Positions 20,704 to 27,311 of a stretch of 34,396 bases of DNA are shown piece by piece. A model generated the notes under the pieces. It saw nothing but the letters and a program-made list of their open reading frames with translations, was not told the origin of the DNA and made no database searches. Each line of letters begins with the position of its first letter. The stretch's first letter is position 1. Origin of the DNA: Clostridia bacterium (GTDB taxonomy: Bacteria; Bacillota; Clostridia; Oscillospirales; Butyricicoccaceae). The position numbers and the translations under genes were made by a program. Where the stretch lies: positions 1 to 34,396 of the forward strand of contig JAFXDF010000034.1 of assembly GCA_017521295.1 (NCBI GenBank), read 5' to 3'.

Positions 20704-20707
20704 GTGA

Positions 20708-21946
20708 TTATTTTGCAAGAACCTTCTTCAGCTTGGCGAAACGGGGCAGGCCGTTCTCCCAGGCGTAATCGGGCTCGCCCTGGATCAGGGGCATGGCATA
20801 AGCGGCAAACTCATCCTTGATACCGGCGCCGTCCTCGGTGATCCACTCCACGGGGAACTTGTGCTCGGTATTGGCGGTAGCGGTGAGGGGCACCAGCTTG
20901 ACCTGGGGATGGTAGCCCTCGCCCTCGGCACGCTCGATGGCCACCATCTTGTCGGTCTCGCCGGCGATGGCGGCCTTGACGGCCTCGGAGCCCATCCAGG
21001 CGGCCTCTTCCACATCGGTCTTGCTGGCCAGATGGGCGCCGCAGCGCTGCAGCAGAGAGAACTCGATGGCCCGGGTCTTGGCGCCCAGACGCTCCTTGAC
21101 GGCCTGTGCCAGGTAAGCGGCGGCGCCGCCCATCTGCTTGTGACCGAAGGCGTCAGCCTTCACGTCCTTCTGGCCGTACTCGGCGATGAACACGCCGTCC
21201 TTGTCCAGAATACCCTCGGAAATGGCCACGAAGCAGTTGCCCTTTTCCTTCCAGATACGCTCCACGTCGGCCATGAACTTCTCCAGATCAAAGGCCACCT
21301 CGGGCAGATAGATCAGGTCGGGGCCTGCGCCCTGCATGGTGGCCAGGGAGGCGGCGGCGGTCAGCCAGCCGGCGTTGCGGCCCATGCACTCCACGATGGT
21401 GACGGCGCCGGTGTCATAGACATAGGCGTCCTGATAGATCTCCATGCAGGAGGTGGCGATATACTTTGCGGCAGAGCCGAAGCCGGGGCAGTGGTCGGTG
21501 CCGTACAGATCGTTGTCGATGGTCTTGGGCACGCCCATGACACGGCACTCATAGCCCACAGACTGCATGTACTTGGAGATCTTGTTGCAGGTGTCCATGG
21601 AGTCGTTGCCGCCGTTGTAGAAGAAGTAGCGCACGTCGTACTTCTTGAAGATTTCCAGGATGCGCTTGTAGTCGGTGTCGTCCACGCTGGCGTCCTTCAG
21701 CTTGTAACGGCAGGAGCCCAGGGCAGAGGAGGGGGTGCTCTTCAGCAGCTCCAGCTCCTTGAGATCTTCCTGAGCGATGTCGTACAGGCGGTCATTGAGC
21801 ACGCCCTTGATGCCGTGGGCAGCGCCCAGCACACGGGTGATGCAGCCGCTCTCCAGGGCTGCCTTGAATACGCCGTAGGCGCTGGCATTGATGACAGAAG
21901 TGGGGCCGCCGGACTGGCCGAAAATACAGGCTCCGCGAAGTTCCAT
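20708..21946 (-). CDS. pfp: Diphosphate-dependent 6-phosphofructokinase
   Basis: A 412-residue PfkA-superfamily enzyme that phosphorylates fructose 6-phosphate in glycolysis. The phosphoryl-donor motif reads GGNDS (112-116), with Asp115 where ATP enzymes have Gly, and PKTIDND (140-146), with Lys141 where ATP enzymes have Gly. In this family Asp and Lys at these two sites mark pyrophosphate use, which also makes the step reversible. QSGGPTSVINAS (11-22) and MGRNAGWL (188-195) are further family blocks. The start at 21946 has AGGAGG upstream. It is divergent from fba, which acts on the product, across a 127-base region with a promoter for each gene. Confidence 0.93.
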   Translation of the reverse strand: MELRGACIFGQSGGPTSVINASAYGVFKAALESGCITRVLGAAHGIKGVLNDRLYDIAQEDLKELELLKSTPSSALGSCRYKLKDASVDDTDYKRILEIFKKYDVRYFFYNGGNDSMDTCNKISKYMQSVGYECRVMGVPKTIDNDLYGTDHCPGFGSAAKYIATSCMEIYQDAYVYDTGAVTIVECMGRNAGWLTAAASLATMQGAGPDLIYLPEVAFDLEKFMADVERIWKEKGNCFVAISEGILDKDGVFIAEYGQKDVKADAFGHKQMGGAAAYLAQAVKERLGAKTRAIEFSLLQRCGAHLASKTDVEEAAWMGSEAVKAAIAGETDKMVAIERAEGEGYHPQVKLVPLTATANTEHKFPVEWITEDGAGIKDEFAAYAMPLIQGEPDYAWENGLPRFAKLKKVLAK

Positions 21947-21981
21947 AAAGATATCCTCCTAAAAATTTCGGATTTGGTTAT

Positions 21982-22010
21982 AGTTTACCATAATAAAAGG
22001 CGGAAATCAA
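21982..22010 (-). promoter_or_regulatory. Promoter of the phosphofructokinase gene
   Basis: On the minus strand TTGATT (22010-22005) is followed after 17 bases by TAAACT (21987-21982), with TGG directly before the -10. It is arranged back to back with the fba promoter, the two -35 boxes being two bases apart. Confidence 0.7.
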
Positions 22011-22012
22011 TG

Positions 22013-22041
22013 TTGCAACCGGGGGAAAGGGATGGTAAAAT
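22013..22041 (+). promoter_or_regulatory. Promoter of fba
   Basis: TTGCAA (22013-22018), 17 bases, then TAAAAT (22036-22041) preceded by TGG (extended -10). The -35 and extended -10 layout equals that of the uvrB promoter, without the LexA site. Confidence 0.78.
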
Positions 22042-22073
22042 AGGAATAACCGAAATAAAAGGAGGATCATCCC

Positions 22074-23009
22074 ATGCCTTTGGTCACTACGAAAGAAATG
22101 TTCGAGAAAGCCTACGCCGGCGGTTACGCCATCGGCGCCTTCAACGTCAATAATATGGAGATCATCCAGGGCATCACCGAAGCTGCCCAGGCTGAAAAGT
22201 CTCCCGTCATCCTGCAGGTTTCCGCAGGTGCCCGTAAGTACGCCAAGCACATCTATCTGACCAAACTGGTGGAGGCCGCCATTGCCGATACCGACCTGCC
22301 CATCGCCCTGCATCTGGACCACGGCGAGAGTTTTGAGGTCTGCAAGTCCTGCATCGACGGCGGTTTCTCTTCCGTCATGATCGACGGCAGCAAGTACAGC
22401 TTTGAAGAGAACATCGCCATCACCAAGCAGGTTGTCGAGTATGCCCACGCCCGCGGCGTTGTTGTTGAGGGTGAGCTGGGCAAGCTGGCCGGCATCGAGG
22501 ACGATGTGAATGTCTCCGCCGCCGACGCCATGTTCACCAACCCCGCCGAGGTGGAGGAGTTCGTGACCCGCACCGGCGTGGACTCTCTGGCCATCGCCAT
22601 CGGCACCAGCCACGGCGCTTACAAGTTCAAGCCCGGCCAGAAGCCTCAGCTGCGCTTTGACATTCTGGAAGAGGTGGGCAAGCGCCTGCCCAATTTCCCC
22701 ATCGTTCTCCACGGCAGCTCTTCCGTGCCCCAGGAGTTCGTCAAGATGGTCAACCAGTACGGCGGCGCCATGCCCGACGCCATCGGCATCCCCGAGGAAA
22801 TGCTGCGCCAGGCTGCCACCATGGCTGTTTGTAAGATCAACATCGACTCCGATCTGCGTCTGTGTATGACCGGCGCTATCCGCAAGCACCTGAACGATCA
22901 TCCCGATCACTTCGATCCCCGTCAGTACCTGAAGGATGGCCGTGATGAGCTGCGCGCTATGGTCCAGCACAAGATCCGCAACGTTCTGGGCTCCAGCAAC
23001 ACCCTGTAA
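22074..23009 (+). CDS. fba: Class II fructose-bisphosphate aldolase
   Basis: Zinc-dependent aldolase (311 residues) that cleaves fructose 1,6-bisphosphate into DHAP and glyceraldehyde 3-phosphate. HLDHGESFE (80-88) contains the catalytic Asp and a zinc His; EGELGKLAGIEDD is the conserved Glu region; the GTSHGAYK and LHGSSSVP blocks hold the further zinc/phosphate ligands, and KINIDSDLR the substrate phosphate loop. The ATG at 22074 follows AAAGGAGG. It forms a divergent glycolytic pair with the pyrophosphate phosphofructokinase and ends in its own terminator. Confidence 0.97.
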   Translation: MPLVTTKEMFEKAYAGGYAIGAFNVNNMEIIQGITEAAQAEKSPVILQVSAGARKYAKHIYLTKLVEAAIADTDLPIALHLDHGESFEVCKSCIDGGFSSVMIDGSKYSFEENIAITKQVVEYAHARGVVVEGELGKLAGIEDDVNVSAADAMFTNPAEVEEFVTRTGVDSLAIAIGTSHGAYKFKPGQKPQLRFDILEEVGKRLPNFPIVLHGSSSVPQEFVKMVNQYGGAMPDAIGIPEEMLRQAATMAVCKINIDSDLRLCMTGAIRKHLNDHPDHFDPRQYLKDGRDELRAMVQHKIRNVLGSSNTL

Positions 23010-23026
23010 AAAAATCATATTTTTCA

Positions 23027-23055
23027 AAAAAGGCCGGGTTTTCCCGGCTTTTTTT
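23027..23055 (+). terminator. Intrinsic terminator after fba
   Basis: Stem GCCGGG-TTTT-CCCGGC (23033-23048), extended by A/T pairs, followed by seven T (23049-23055). It ends the fba transcript ahead of spoIVB. Confidence 0.9.
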
Positions 23056-23070
23056 GTTTCTGTGACCGAC

Positions 23071-23077
23071 CATACTA
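23071..23077 (+). promoter_or_regulatory. Possible sigma-G-type -10 box for spoIVB
   Basis: CATACTA matches the forespore sigma-G -10 consensus (CATAMTA) and lies 30 bases before the spoIVB start, after the fba terminator. spoIVB is a sigma-G/sigma-F gene in Bacillus. No convincing -35 (TGMATA-like) is found 17-18 bases upstream, so this is tentative. Confidence 0.35.
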
Positions 23078-23100
23078 AAACCGGTGAAAGGAGGAGATGT

Positions 23101-24204
23101 ATGCGAAAAAAACAATTGAAAACCATCGCACTTGCGGCGGGCCGCGGCTGTTTGCTGGCGGCTTTTTGTGCGGCGCTGCTGACGGTGCTGCTGCCCGGCG
23201 GCAGCGTGACGGCAGGGGCGCAGGCGGACATCCCCGGAGAACCTGCGGTGATGACGGCGGGCCTCTCCGACCTGCCGCCGGTAGGAGAAAAGCTGATCCC
23301 CTTGGGGCGCACCACCGGCATCAAACTGTTTTCCAAGGGCACCATGGTGGTGGATTTTGCCAAATTGGAATGCAGCGGCAACTGTCCGGCCCGGGAGGGC
23401 GGCCTGCGCATCGGTGACGTTTTGCTGAAGCTCAACGGGCAGGACATCACCGGCAACGAAAGCCTGACCGCCCTTTTGGGACAGCTTACCGATGAAAAGG
23501 CGGTGTTCACCGTGCTCCGGGACGATAAAGAACAGCTGGTGACGGTAAAAGCGGCTTTTGACCCGCAGCTGAACCGCTGGCGCATCGGCGCCTGGATCCG
23601 GGACAGTGTGGCCGGCATCGGGACCATCACCTTTGTAGATCCCGAGACCGGCGTGTTCGGCGCTCTGGGCCACGGCATCTGTGACGCCGATACCGGGCAG
23701 CTGGTGACCTTTGGCACCGGCAGCGTCATGCCTTCCAGCGTGGCAAGTGTGGAAAAAAGCAAAAGCGGCACGCCCGGTCAGCTGTGCGGACAGTTTGACC
23801 TGACCCACGACCAGGGCTGGCTAGCCGACAACTGCCACACCGGCATTTACGGTATGCTGACCCGACGGGAGCTGTTTGACGGGGAAGAGGCCCTGGAGAC
23901 CGCCCGGCCGGAGGAGGTTTCGGTGGGGGAGGCCACCATCCTCAGTAATGTCAGCGGCCAGGACACCCAGGAATATGATGTGCGGATCGTCAAGGTTTAT
24001 AACGGCGACAGCGGCCGTGACCTGCTGCTGGAGGTCACCGACCCCGATCTGCTGGCCGTCACCGGCGGCATCGTCCAGGGCATGAGCGGCAGTCCCATCA
24101 TTCAGGACGGCAAACTGGTGGGCGCGGTAACCCACGTGCTGGTGAATGATCCAACCAGGGGATATGGCATTTTTATTGAAAATATGCTGGACGCGGCTGG
24201 CTAA
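23101..24204 (+). CDS. spoIVB: SpoIVB-type sporulation serine peptidase (S55)
   Basis: SpoIVB is made in the forespore, crosses its inner membrane and cleaves SpoIVFA, releasing pro-sigma-K processing in the mother cell. The 367-residue protein has an N-terminal membrane anchor/signal (about 12-35), a PDZ domain (about 95-150; GLRIGDVLLKLNGQDITG), and the S55 peptidase with the catalytic-histidine block FGALGHGICD (His191) and the serine block QGMSGSPI (329-331 region), followed by VGAVTHVLVNDPTRGYGIF. The start at 23101 is chosen for AGGAGG upstream; the frame is open before it but crosses the fba terminator. spo0A, its usual neighbour, lies 5.6 kb downstream. Confidence 0.95.
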   Translation: MRKKQLKTIALAAGRGCLLAAFCAALLTVLLPGGSVTAGAQADIPGEPAVMTAGLSDLPPVGEKLIPLGRTTGIKLFSKGTMVVDFAKLECSGNCPAREGGLRIGDVLLKLNGQDITGNESLTALLGQLTDEKAVFTVLRDDKEQLVTVKAAFDPQLNRWRIGAWIRDSVAGIGTITFVDPETGVFGALGHGICDADTGQLVTFGTGSVMPSSVASVEKSKSGTPGQLCGQFDLTHDQGWLADNCHTGIYGMLTRRELFDGEEALETARPEEVSVGEATILSNVSGQDTQEYDVRIVKVYNGDSGRDLLLEVTDPDLLAVTGGIVQGMSGSPIIQDGKLVGAVTHVLVNDPTRGYGIFIENMLDAAG

Positions 24205-24205
24205 A

Positions 24206-24300
24206 GCCTCCCTCTGATGAGGGAGGTGGCAAAACGAAGTTTTGACGGAGGGAGAGAACGATCTCTCCCCTTGTCAGCCTGTTCGGCTGACAGCCCCCTC
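24206..24300. repeat. Multi-hairpin intergenic repeat after spoIVB
   Basis: Four small palindromes in a row: CCTCCCTC-tgat-GAGGGAGG (24207-24226), AAAAC-gaa-GTTTT (24231-24243), GGAGAGA-acga-TCTCTCC (24251-24268), and TGTCAGCC-tgttc-GGCTGACA (24272-24292). It resembles an interspersed repeat I recall from gut Clostridia; copy number cannot be tested here. It begins one base after the spoIVB stop. Confidence 0.7.
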
Positions 24301-24353
24301 GACTGTTATCCCGAATGCCAATCATCACCCGTGAGCGGCAGAAACAGCAGAAA

Positions 24354-24381
24354 ACAGGGGCGTTTGCCCCTGTCTTTTTTT
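24354..24381 (+). terminator. Intrinsic terminator downstream of spoIVB
   Basis: ACAGGGGC-gttt-GCCCCTGT (24354-24373), then C and seven T. It separates spoIVB and its repeat from the following GNAT gene. Confidence 0.88.
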
Positions 24382-24389
24382 GCCGAATA

Positions 24390-24398
24390 TGGTATAAT
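24390..24398 (+). promoter_or_regulatory. Extended -10 promoter for the GNAT-GrpB-methyltransferase set
   Basis: TGG-TATAAT (-10 at 24393-24398) just after the terminator. The matching -35 position (24370-24375, CTGTCT) is poor and lies inside the terminator stem, so the extended -10 probably carries recognition. Confidence 0.6.
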
Positions 24399-24428
24399 GA
24401 TGCAAAAACCCGCAAGGAGCTGCAAGCA

Positions 24429-24893
24429 ATGGAAGTCCACTTTCGAAAAGCCATCAAAGAAGATTTTGCCAGGATCAACGAACTGTTTCAGGAAATGCTC
24501 CGCGCCATTTACGGAAACGAGGACGTGAAAGGCTACGGGGACGGCGATCTGGACTACTATTTTGCGGGTAAAGAGGACTGGATCTGTGTCGCTGAGGTCG
24601 GCGGCAGGATCGAAGGCTTTCTGTCCATGGAAGTCCACCGGGAAGCGGAGAACTACCTCTATTACGATGACTTGAGCGTCAGCAAGGCACACCGGGGCAA
24701 AGGCATCGGCACAGCCCTGCTGGACAAAGGGGAAGCGTACTGCAAAACCCTGGGCCTTTCCACCCTGGTTCTTCATGTGGAAACGGACAACGAAAGGGCA
24801 CGGGAGCTCTACGAAAAACGAGGGTTTACACTGCTGAAAACCGACGGAACACGGCTGTGTTTGGTCAAACGATTGCCCGGCGGGCCTTCATGA
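24429..24893 (+). CDS. GNAT family N-acetyltransferase
   Basis: A 154-residue single-domain acetyltransferase. The N-terminus VHFRKAIKEDFARINELFQEM is typical of the family, LYYDDLSVSKAHRGKGIGTA contains the acetyl-CoA loop RGKGIG, and VETDNERARELYEKRGF is the late motif. The ATG at 24429 has AAGGAG nine bases upstream; an upstream in-frame ATG at 24315 would run through the terminator and is rejected. It is first in a three-gene set with the GrpB and methyltransferase genes. The substrate is not deducible. Confidence 0.88.
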   Translation: MEVHFRKAIKEDFARINELFQEMLRAIYGNEDVKGYGDGDLDYYFAGKEDWICVAEVGGRIEGFLSMEVHREAENYLYYDDLSVSKAHRGKGIGTALLDKGEAYCKTLGLSTLVLHVETDNERARELYEKRGFTLLKTDGTRLCLVKRLPGGPS

Positions 24894-24916
24894 TTGGGAA
24901 AAGACGGTGAACAGAT

Positions 24917-25435
24917 ATGCGAACGACAAAGGTGGTCGTGCTGCCCTATGACAGCGCGTGGAAAGCCGCATTTGAAGAAATCAGAAAAGAAATTGAACAG
25001 GCCGCCGGCGATCTGATCGTGGACGTTGAACACGTGGGAAGCACGTCGGTGGAGGGAATGTCCGCCAAACCCTGCATCGATCTGGATGTGGTCATCCCGG
25101 ATCACGCCGTGTTTGATGCTGTAGCGGACCGGCTGAAAGCCATTGGATATTTCCACGAAGGGGATCTTGGCATCAAGGGCAGAGAGGCCTTCCGATATTC
25201 CGGCAAACCGCATCTGATGACCCACCATCTGTACGTGTGCCCCCGGGATTCCCGGGAACTGCATCGGCACGTAACCTTCCGGAACTTTCTGAGAAGCCAT
25301 CCCGAAGCCGTCAAACAGTACAGCACGGTAAAGGAAACCGCGGCCCGGCTGTTTCCGGATGATATCGACCGCTACATGGCGTACAAAGCTCCCTGCATCC
25401 AGGCGCTGTACGCACAGTGCGGCTTAACCGACTGA
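24917..25435 (+). CDS. GrpB family protein (UPF0157, nucleotidyltransferase-like)
   Basis: A 172-residue protein with the GrpB/UPF0157 pattern: VVVLPYDSAWKAAFEEIRKE, then VEHVGSTSVEGMSAKPCIDL, the conserved H-x-GST-x4-G-x3-KP-x-D core shared with nucleotidyltransferases (the same domain is fused to dephospho-CoA kinase in some actinobacteria), and HLYVCPRDSRELHRHVTFRNFL. The substrate is unknown. The ribosome binding site before 24917 is weak (GGTGA), which suggests dependence on translation of the GNAT gene 23 bases upstream. Confidence 0.88.
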   Translation: MRTTKVVVLPYDSAWKAAFEEIRKEIEQAAGDLIVDVEHVGSTSVEGMSAKPCIDLDVVIPDHAVFDAVADRLKAIGYFHEGDLGIKGREAFRYSGKPHLMTHHLYVCPRDSRELHRHVTFRNFLRSHPEAVKQYSTVKETAARLFPDDIDRYMAYKAPCIQALYAQCGLTD

Positions 25436-25447
25436 CAGAGGAGAAGC

Positions 25448-26059
25448 ATGACAGATTTTGAAACCACCTGGGACAAGCGCCTGCAGATCAAAACGATCGG
25501 CCGGGATGAAGAAAACGCCGACCAATACCGCTATCCCTATGAGCCCACACCCTACAGCGTTCTGGAACGCCTGGCCAACAGCGGCCTCATCCGGGAAGGG
25601 GACGGGGTGCTGGACTATGGCTGCGGAAAGGGCCGTGTTGACTTTTTCCTGTCCCATCAGACCAAGGCGCGCACCGTCGGAATTGAATATGACGAGCGGA
25701 TCTATCAAAGCGCGGTGAACAATCAAAAAACGTTCGCTTCCCGCTCCAAGCCCTCTTTCGTTCTGACCCGGGCGGAAGCCTATGAAGTGCCTCTGTATGT
25801 CAACCGGTGCTATTTCTTCAACCCCTTTTCGGTAGAGATCCTGCATAAAGTGATGGCAAGAGTGCTGGAATCCTATTATGAAAATCCCCGGGAACTACGT
25901 TTGTTCTTTTACTACCCTTCCGAAGAATACATCTCCTATCTGATGACCGTGGATACCTTGGAATTTTACGACGAGATCTCCTGCGGTGACCTGTTCGAGG
26001 GCAACGATCCCCGGGAGCGGATCGTCATTTTTTCCCTGCCCGGGTATCAGCAAATGTGA
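25448..26059 (+). CDS. Class I SAM-dependent methyltransferase
   Basis: A 203-residue protein with methyltransferase motif I VLDYGCGKGRVDFFL (about 54-68), motif II GIEYDERIY, and a Rossmann-type order of strands; CYFFNPFS occupies the motif IV place (NPF, resembling NPPF-type tails). The N-terminal region contains YPYEPTPYSVLERLA. The substrate is not identifiable. GAGGAG precedes the ATG at 25448, 12 bases after the GrpB gene, and a strong terminator follows, so it is the last gene of the set. Confidence 0.85.
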   Translation: MTDFETTWDKRLQIKTIGRDEENADQYRYPYEPTPYSVLERLANSGLIREGDGVLDYGCGKGRVDFFLSHQTKARTVGIEYDERIYQSAVNNQKTFASRSKPSFVLTRAEAYEVPLYVNRCYFFNPFSVEILHKVMARVLESYYENPRELRLFFYYPSEEYISYLMTVDTLEFYDEISCGDLFEGNDPRERIVIFSLPGYQQM

Positions 26060-26063
26060 AACC

Positions 26064-26095
26064 AAAAGACAGAGGCCGATGCCTCTGTCTTTTTT
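26064..26095 (+). terminator. Terminator after the methyltransferase gene
   Basis: Thirteen-base arms (26064-26076 and 26081-26093; core GACAGAGGC/GCCTCTGTC) with a CGAT loop and a six-T run. It closes the GNAT-GrpB-methyltransferase unit. Confidence 0.9.
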
Positions 26096-26110
26096 GCAAC
26101 TGCCATTAAC

Positions 26111-26130
26111 AAAACCGGTTAAAACCGGTT
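26111..26130. promoter_or_regulatory. Tandem AAAACCGGTT operator candidate
   Basis: Two exact, directly adjacent copies of AAAACCGGTT, each containing the self-complementary octamer AACCGGTT. They end two bases before the -35 box of the XRE/AbrB-like regulator gene, a usual place for an autoregulatory or activator site. A partial match (ACCGG) lies between the -35 and -10 boxes at 26148-26152. Confidence 0.6.
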
Positions 26131-26132
26131 TC

Positions 26133-26161
26133 TTGCGCGTTCAAAGGACCGGCTTTATAAT
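26133..26161 (+). promoter_or_regulatory. Promoter of the XRE-ABC operon
   Basis: TTGCGC (26133-26138), 17 bases, then consensus TATAAT (26156-26161). The start codon of the regulator lies 23 bases downstream of the -10. Confidence 0.8.
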
Positions 26162-26184
26162 CAGATTATAAGGAGGATGATACA

Positions 26185-26580
26185 ATGAACATCTGTATTG
26201 CGGACAACCTCAAGCTGCTGCGGTATAAGCACGATTATACCCTGGAAGCCATCGCGGAGATCATCTCTGTCTCACGCCAGAGCGTGGCCAAATGGGAGGC
26301 CGGAGATTCTGTCCCGGACATTGTCAACTGCGTAAAACTTGCGTCCTTGTATAAAATCACCCTGGACGAGCTGGTGAACAAGCCCCTGGCGGCCGCGGTA
26401 TCCGGCACCTTCGCCACGGAAGAGGGCCGCATCTGCGGCGTGCTGGAGATCTCGCCGGAGAGCACCATCCCGCTTCCCGACCCGGTGATGGAAATGTTCG
26501 ACTTTCATTGCGGAGACAAGGTGCTGCTGCTGGCCGACCGGAAACAGGGGCTTGCGCTGGTCAAGTGCAGCAAGTTTTGA
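26185..26580 (+). CDS. XRE-family regulator with AbrB-like C-terminal domain
   Basis: A 131-residue DNA-binding protein. Residues 5-62 form an XRE/Cro helix-turn-helix (LKLLRYKHDYTLEAIAEI, then SVSRQSVAKWEAGDSVP). The C-terminal part (about 80-130) reads like an AbrB/SpoVT swapped-hairpin: GVLEISPESTIPLPDPVMEM followed by FHCGDKVLLLADRKQGLALV. The domain call for the C-terminus is by pattern only. AAGGAGG lies upstream of 26185. The two ABC transporter genes follow directly, so it probably controls them, perhaps through the AAAACCGGTT repeats in its promoter. The signal sensed is unknown. Confidence 0.85.
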   Translation: MNICIADNLKLLRYKHDYTLEAIAEIISVSRQSVAKWEAGDSVPDIVNCVKLASLYKITLDELVNKPLAAAVSGTFATEEGRICGVLEISPESTIPLPDPVMEMFDFHCGDKVLLLADRKQGLALVKCSKF

Positions 26581-26591
26581 AGGTGCGGCAA

Positions 26592-27311
26592 ATGAAAGTG
26601 TTAAGCGTTACCGATCTTTCCAAGACCTACCCGGGCTTCCGGCTGCAGAAGGTTTCTTTTGCCGTGGAAGCGGGAACCGTCATGGGCTTTATCGGGCGGA
26701 ACGGCGCCGGCAAGACCACCACGCTGAAGGCCATTATGAATATGGTCCATACCACGGAGGGCCGGATCTCCTTCTTTGGTCTGGATATGAAAGAAAACGA
26801 GGGGGCCATCAAACAGCGCATCGGCTATGCCGGTGGGGCGGTGGATTACTACAAAAAGAAACCCATCAGCAAACTGCTGGCCGTCACAAAGACCTTTTAC
26901 GATCATTGGGATGACGCCGTTTGCAGTAGGTATATGAAACTGTTTTCGCTGGATGAAAACAAAACGCCGTCGGAGCTTTCCGAGGGCATGAAAGTGAAGC
27001 TGAGTCTGGTCATCGCCCTGTCCCATGGGGCCGAACTGCTGATCCTGGATGAGCCTACCAGCGGTCTGGATCCTGTATCCCGGGAGGAATTGCTGGAGAT
27101 TTTCAGGCATCTGAAAGCCCGGGGCGTGTCCATTCTGTTTTCCACCCACATCATCTCCGACCTGGATAAATGTGCCGATGCCATCACCTATATCCGGGAC
27201 GGACAGGTCGTTTACACCGGAAGCGTTGACGGATTCACCCGGGGCGAAGGGCTGGAGGATGCGATGATCTGCCGGGAGAAGGAGGCCTTTTGTGAAAAAC
27301 TTGCTTTGTAA
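26592..27311 (+). CDS. ABC transporter ATP-binding protein
   Basis: A 239-residue ATPase of the BcrA/YtrB-like drug- or peptide-export type. Walker A is GRNGAGKTT (35-43), the signature region is LSEGMKVKLSLVIAL (about 132-146; LSEGM replaces LSGGQ, common in this subgroup), Walker B is LLILDEPTSGLDP (about 149-161), and STHIISDLD supplies the switch histidine. The ATG at 26592, 11 bases after the regulator, has AAGGTG ahead. It overlaps the permease gene by 20 bases. The substrate is unknown; regulators of this sort often respond to cell-envelope stress. Confidence 0.93.
   Translation: MKVLSVTDLSKTYPGFRLQKVSFAVEAGTVMGFIGRNGAGKTTTLKAIMNMVHTTEGRISFFGLDMKENEGAIKQRIGYAGGAVDYYKKKPISKLLAVTKTFYDHWDDAVCSRYMKLFSLDENKTPSELSEGMKVKLSLVIALSHGAELLILDEPTSGLDPVSREELLEIFRHLKARGVSILFSTHIISDLDKCADAITYIRDGQVVYTGSVDGFTRGEGLEDAMICREKEAFCEKLAL

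Noticed and set aside
22936..23100. Longer spoIVB start upstream at 22936
   Set aside because: It would overlap fba and its terminator; 23101 has AGGAGG and a proper membrane anchor.
24315..24428. Longer start for the GNAT gene at 24315
   Set aside because: The extension would be translated through the terminator and promoter at 24354-24398; the ATG at 24429 has AAGGAG and the family N-terminus.
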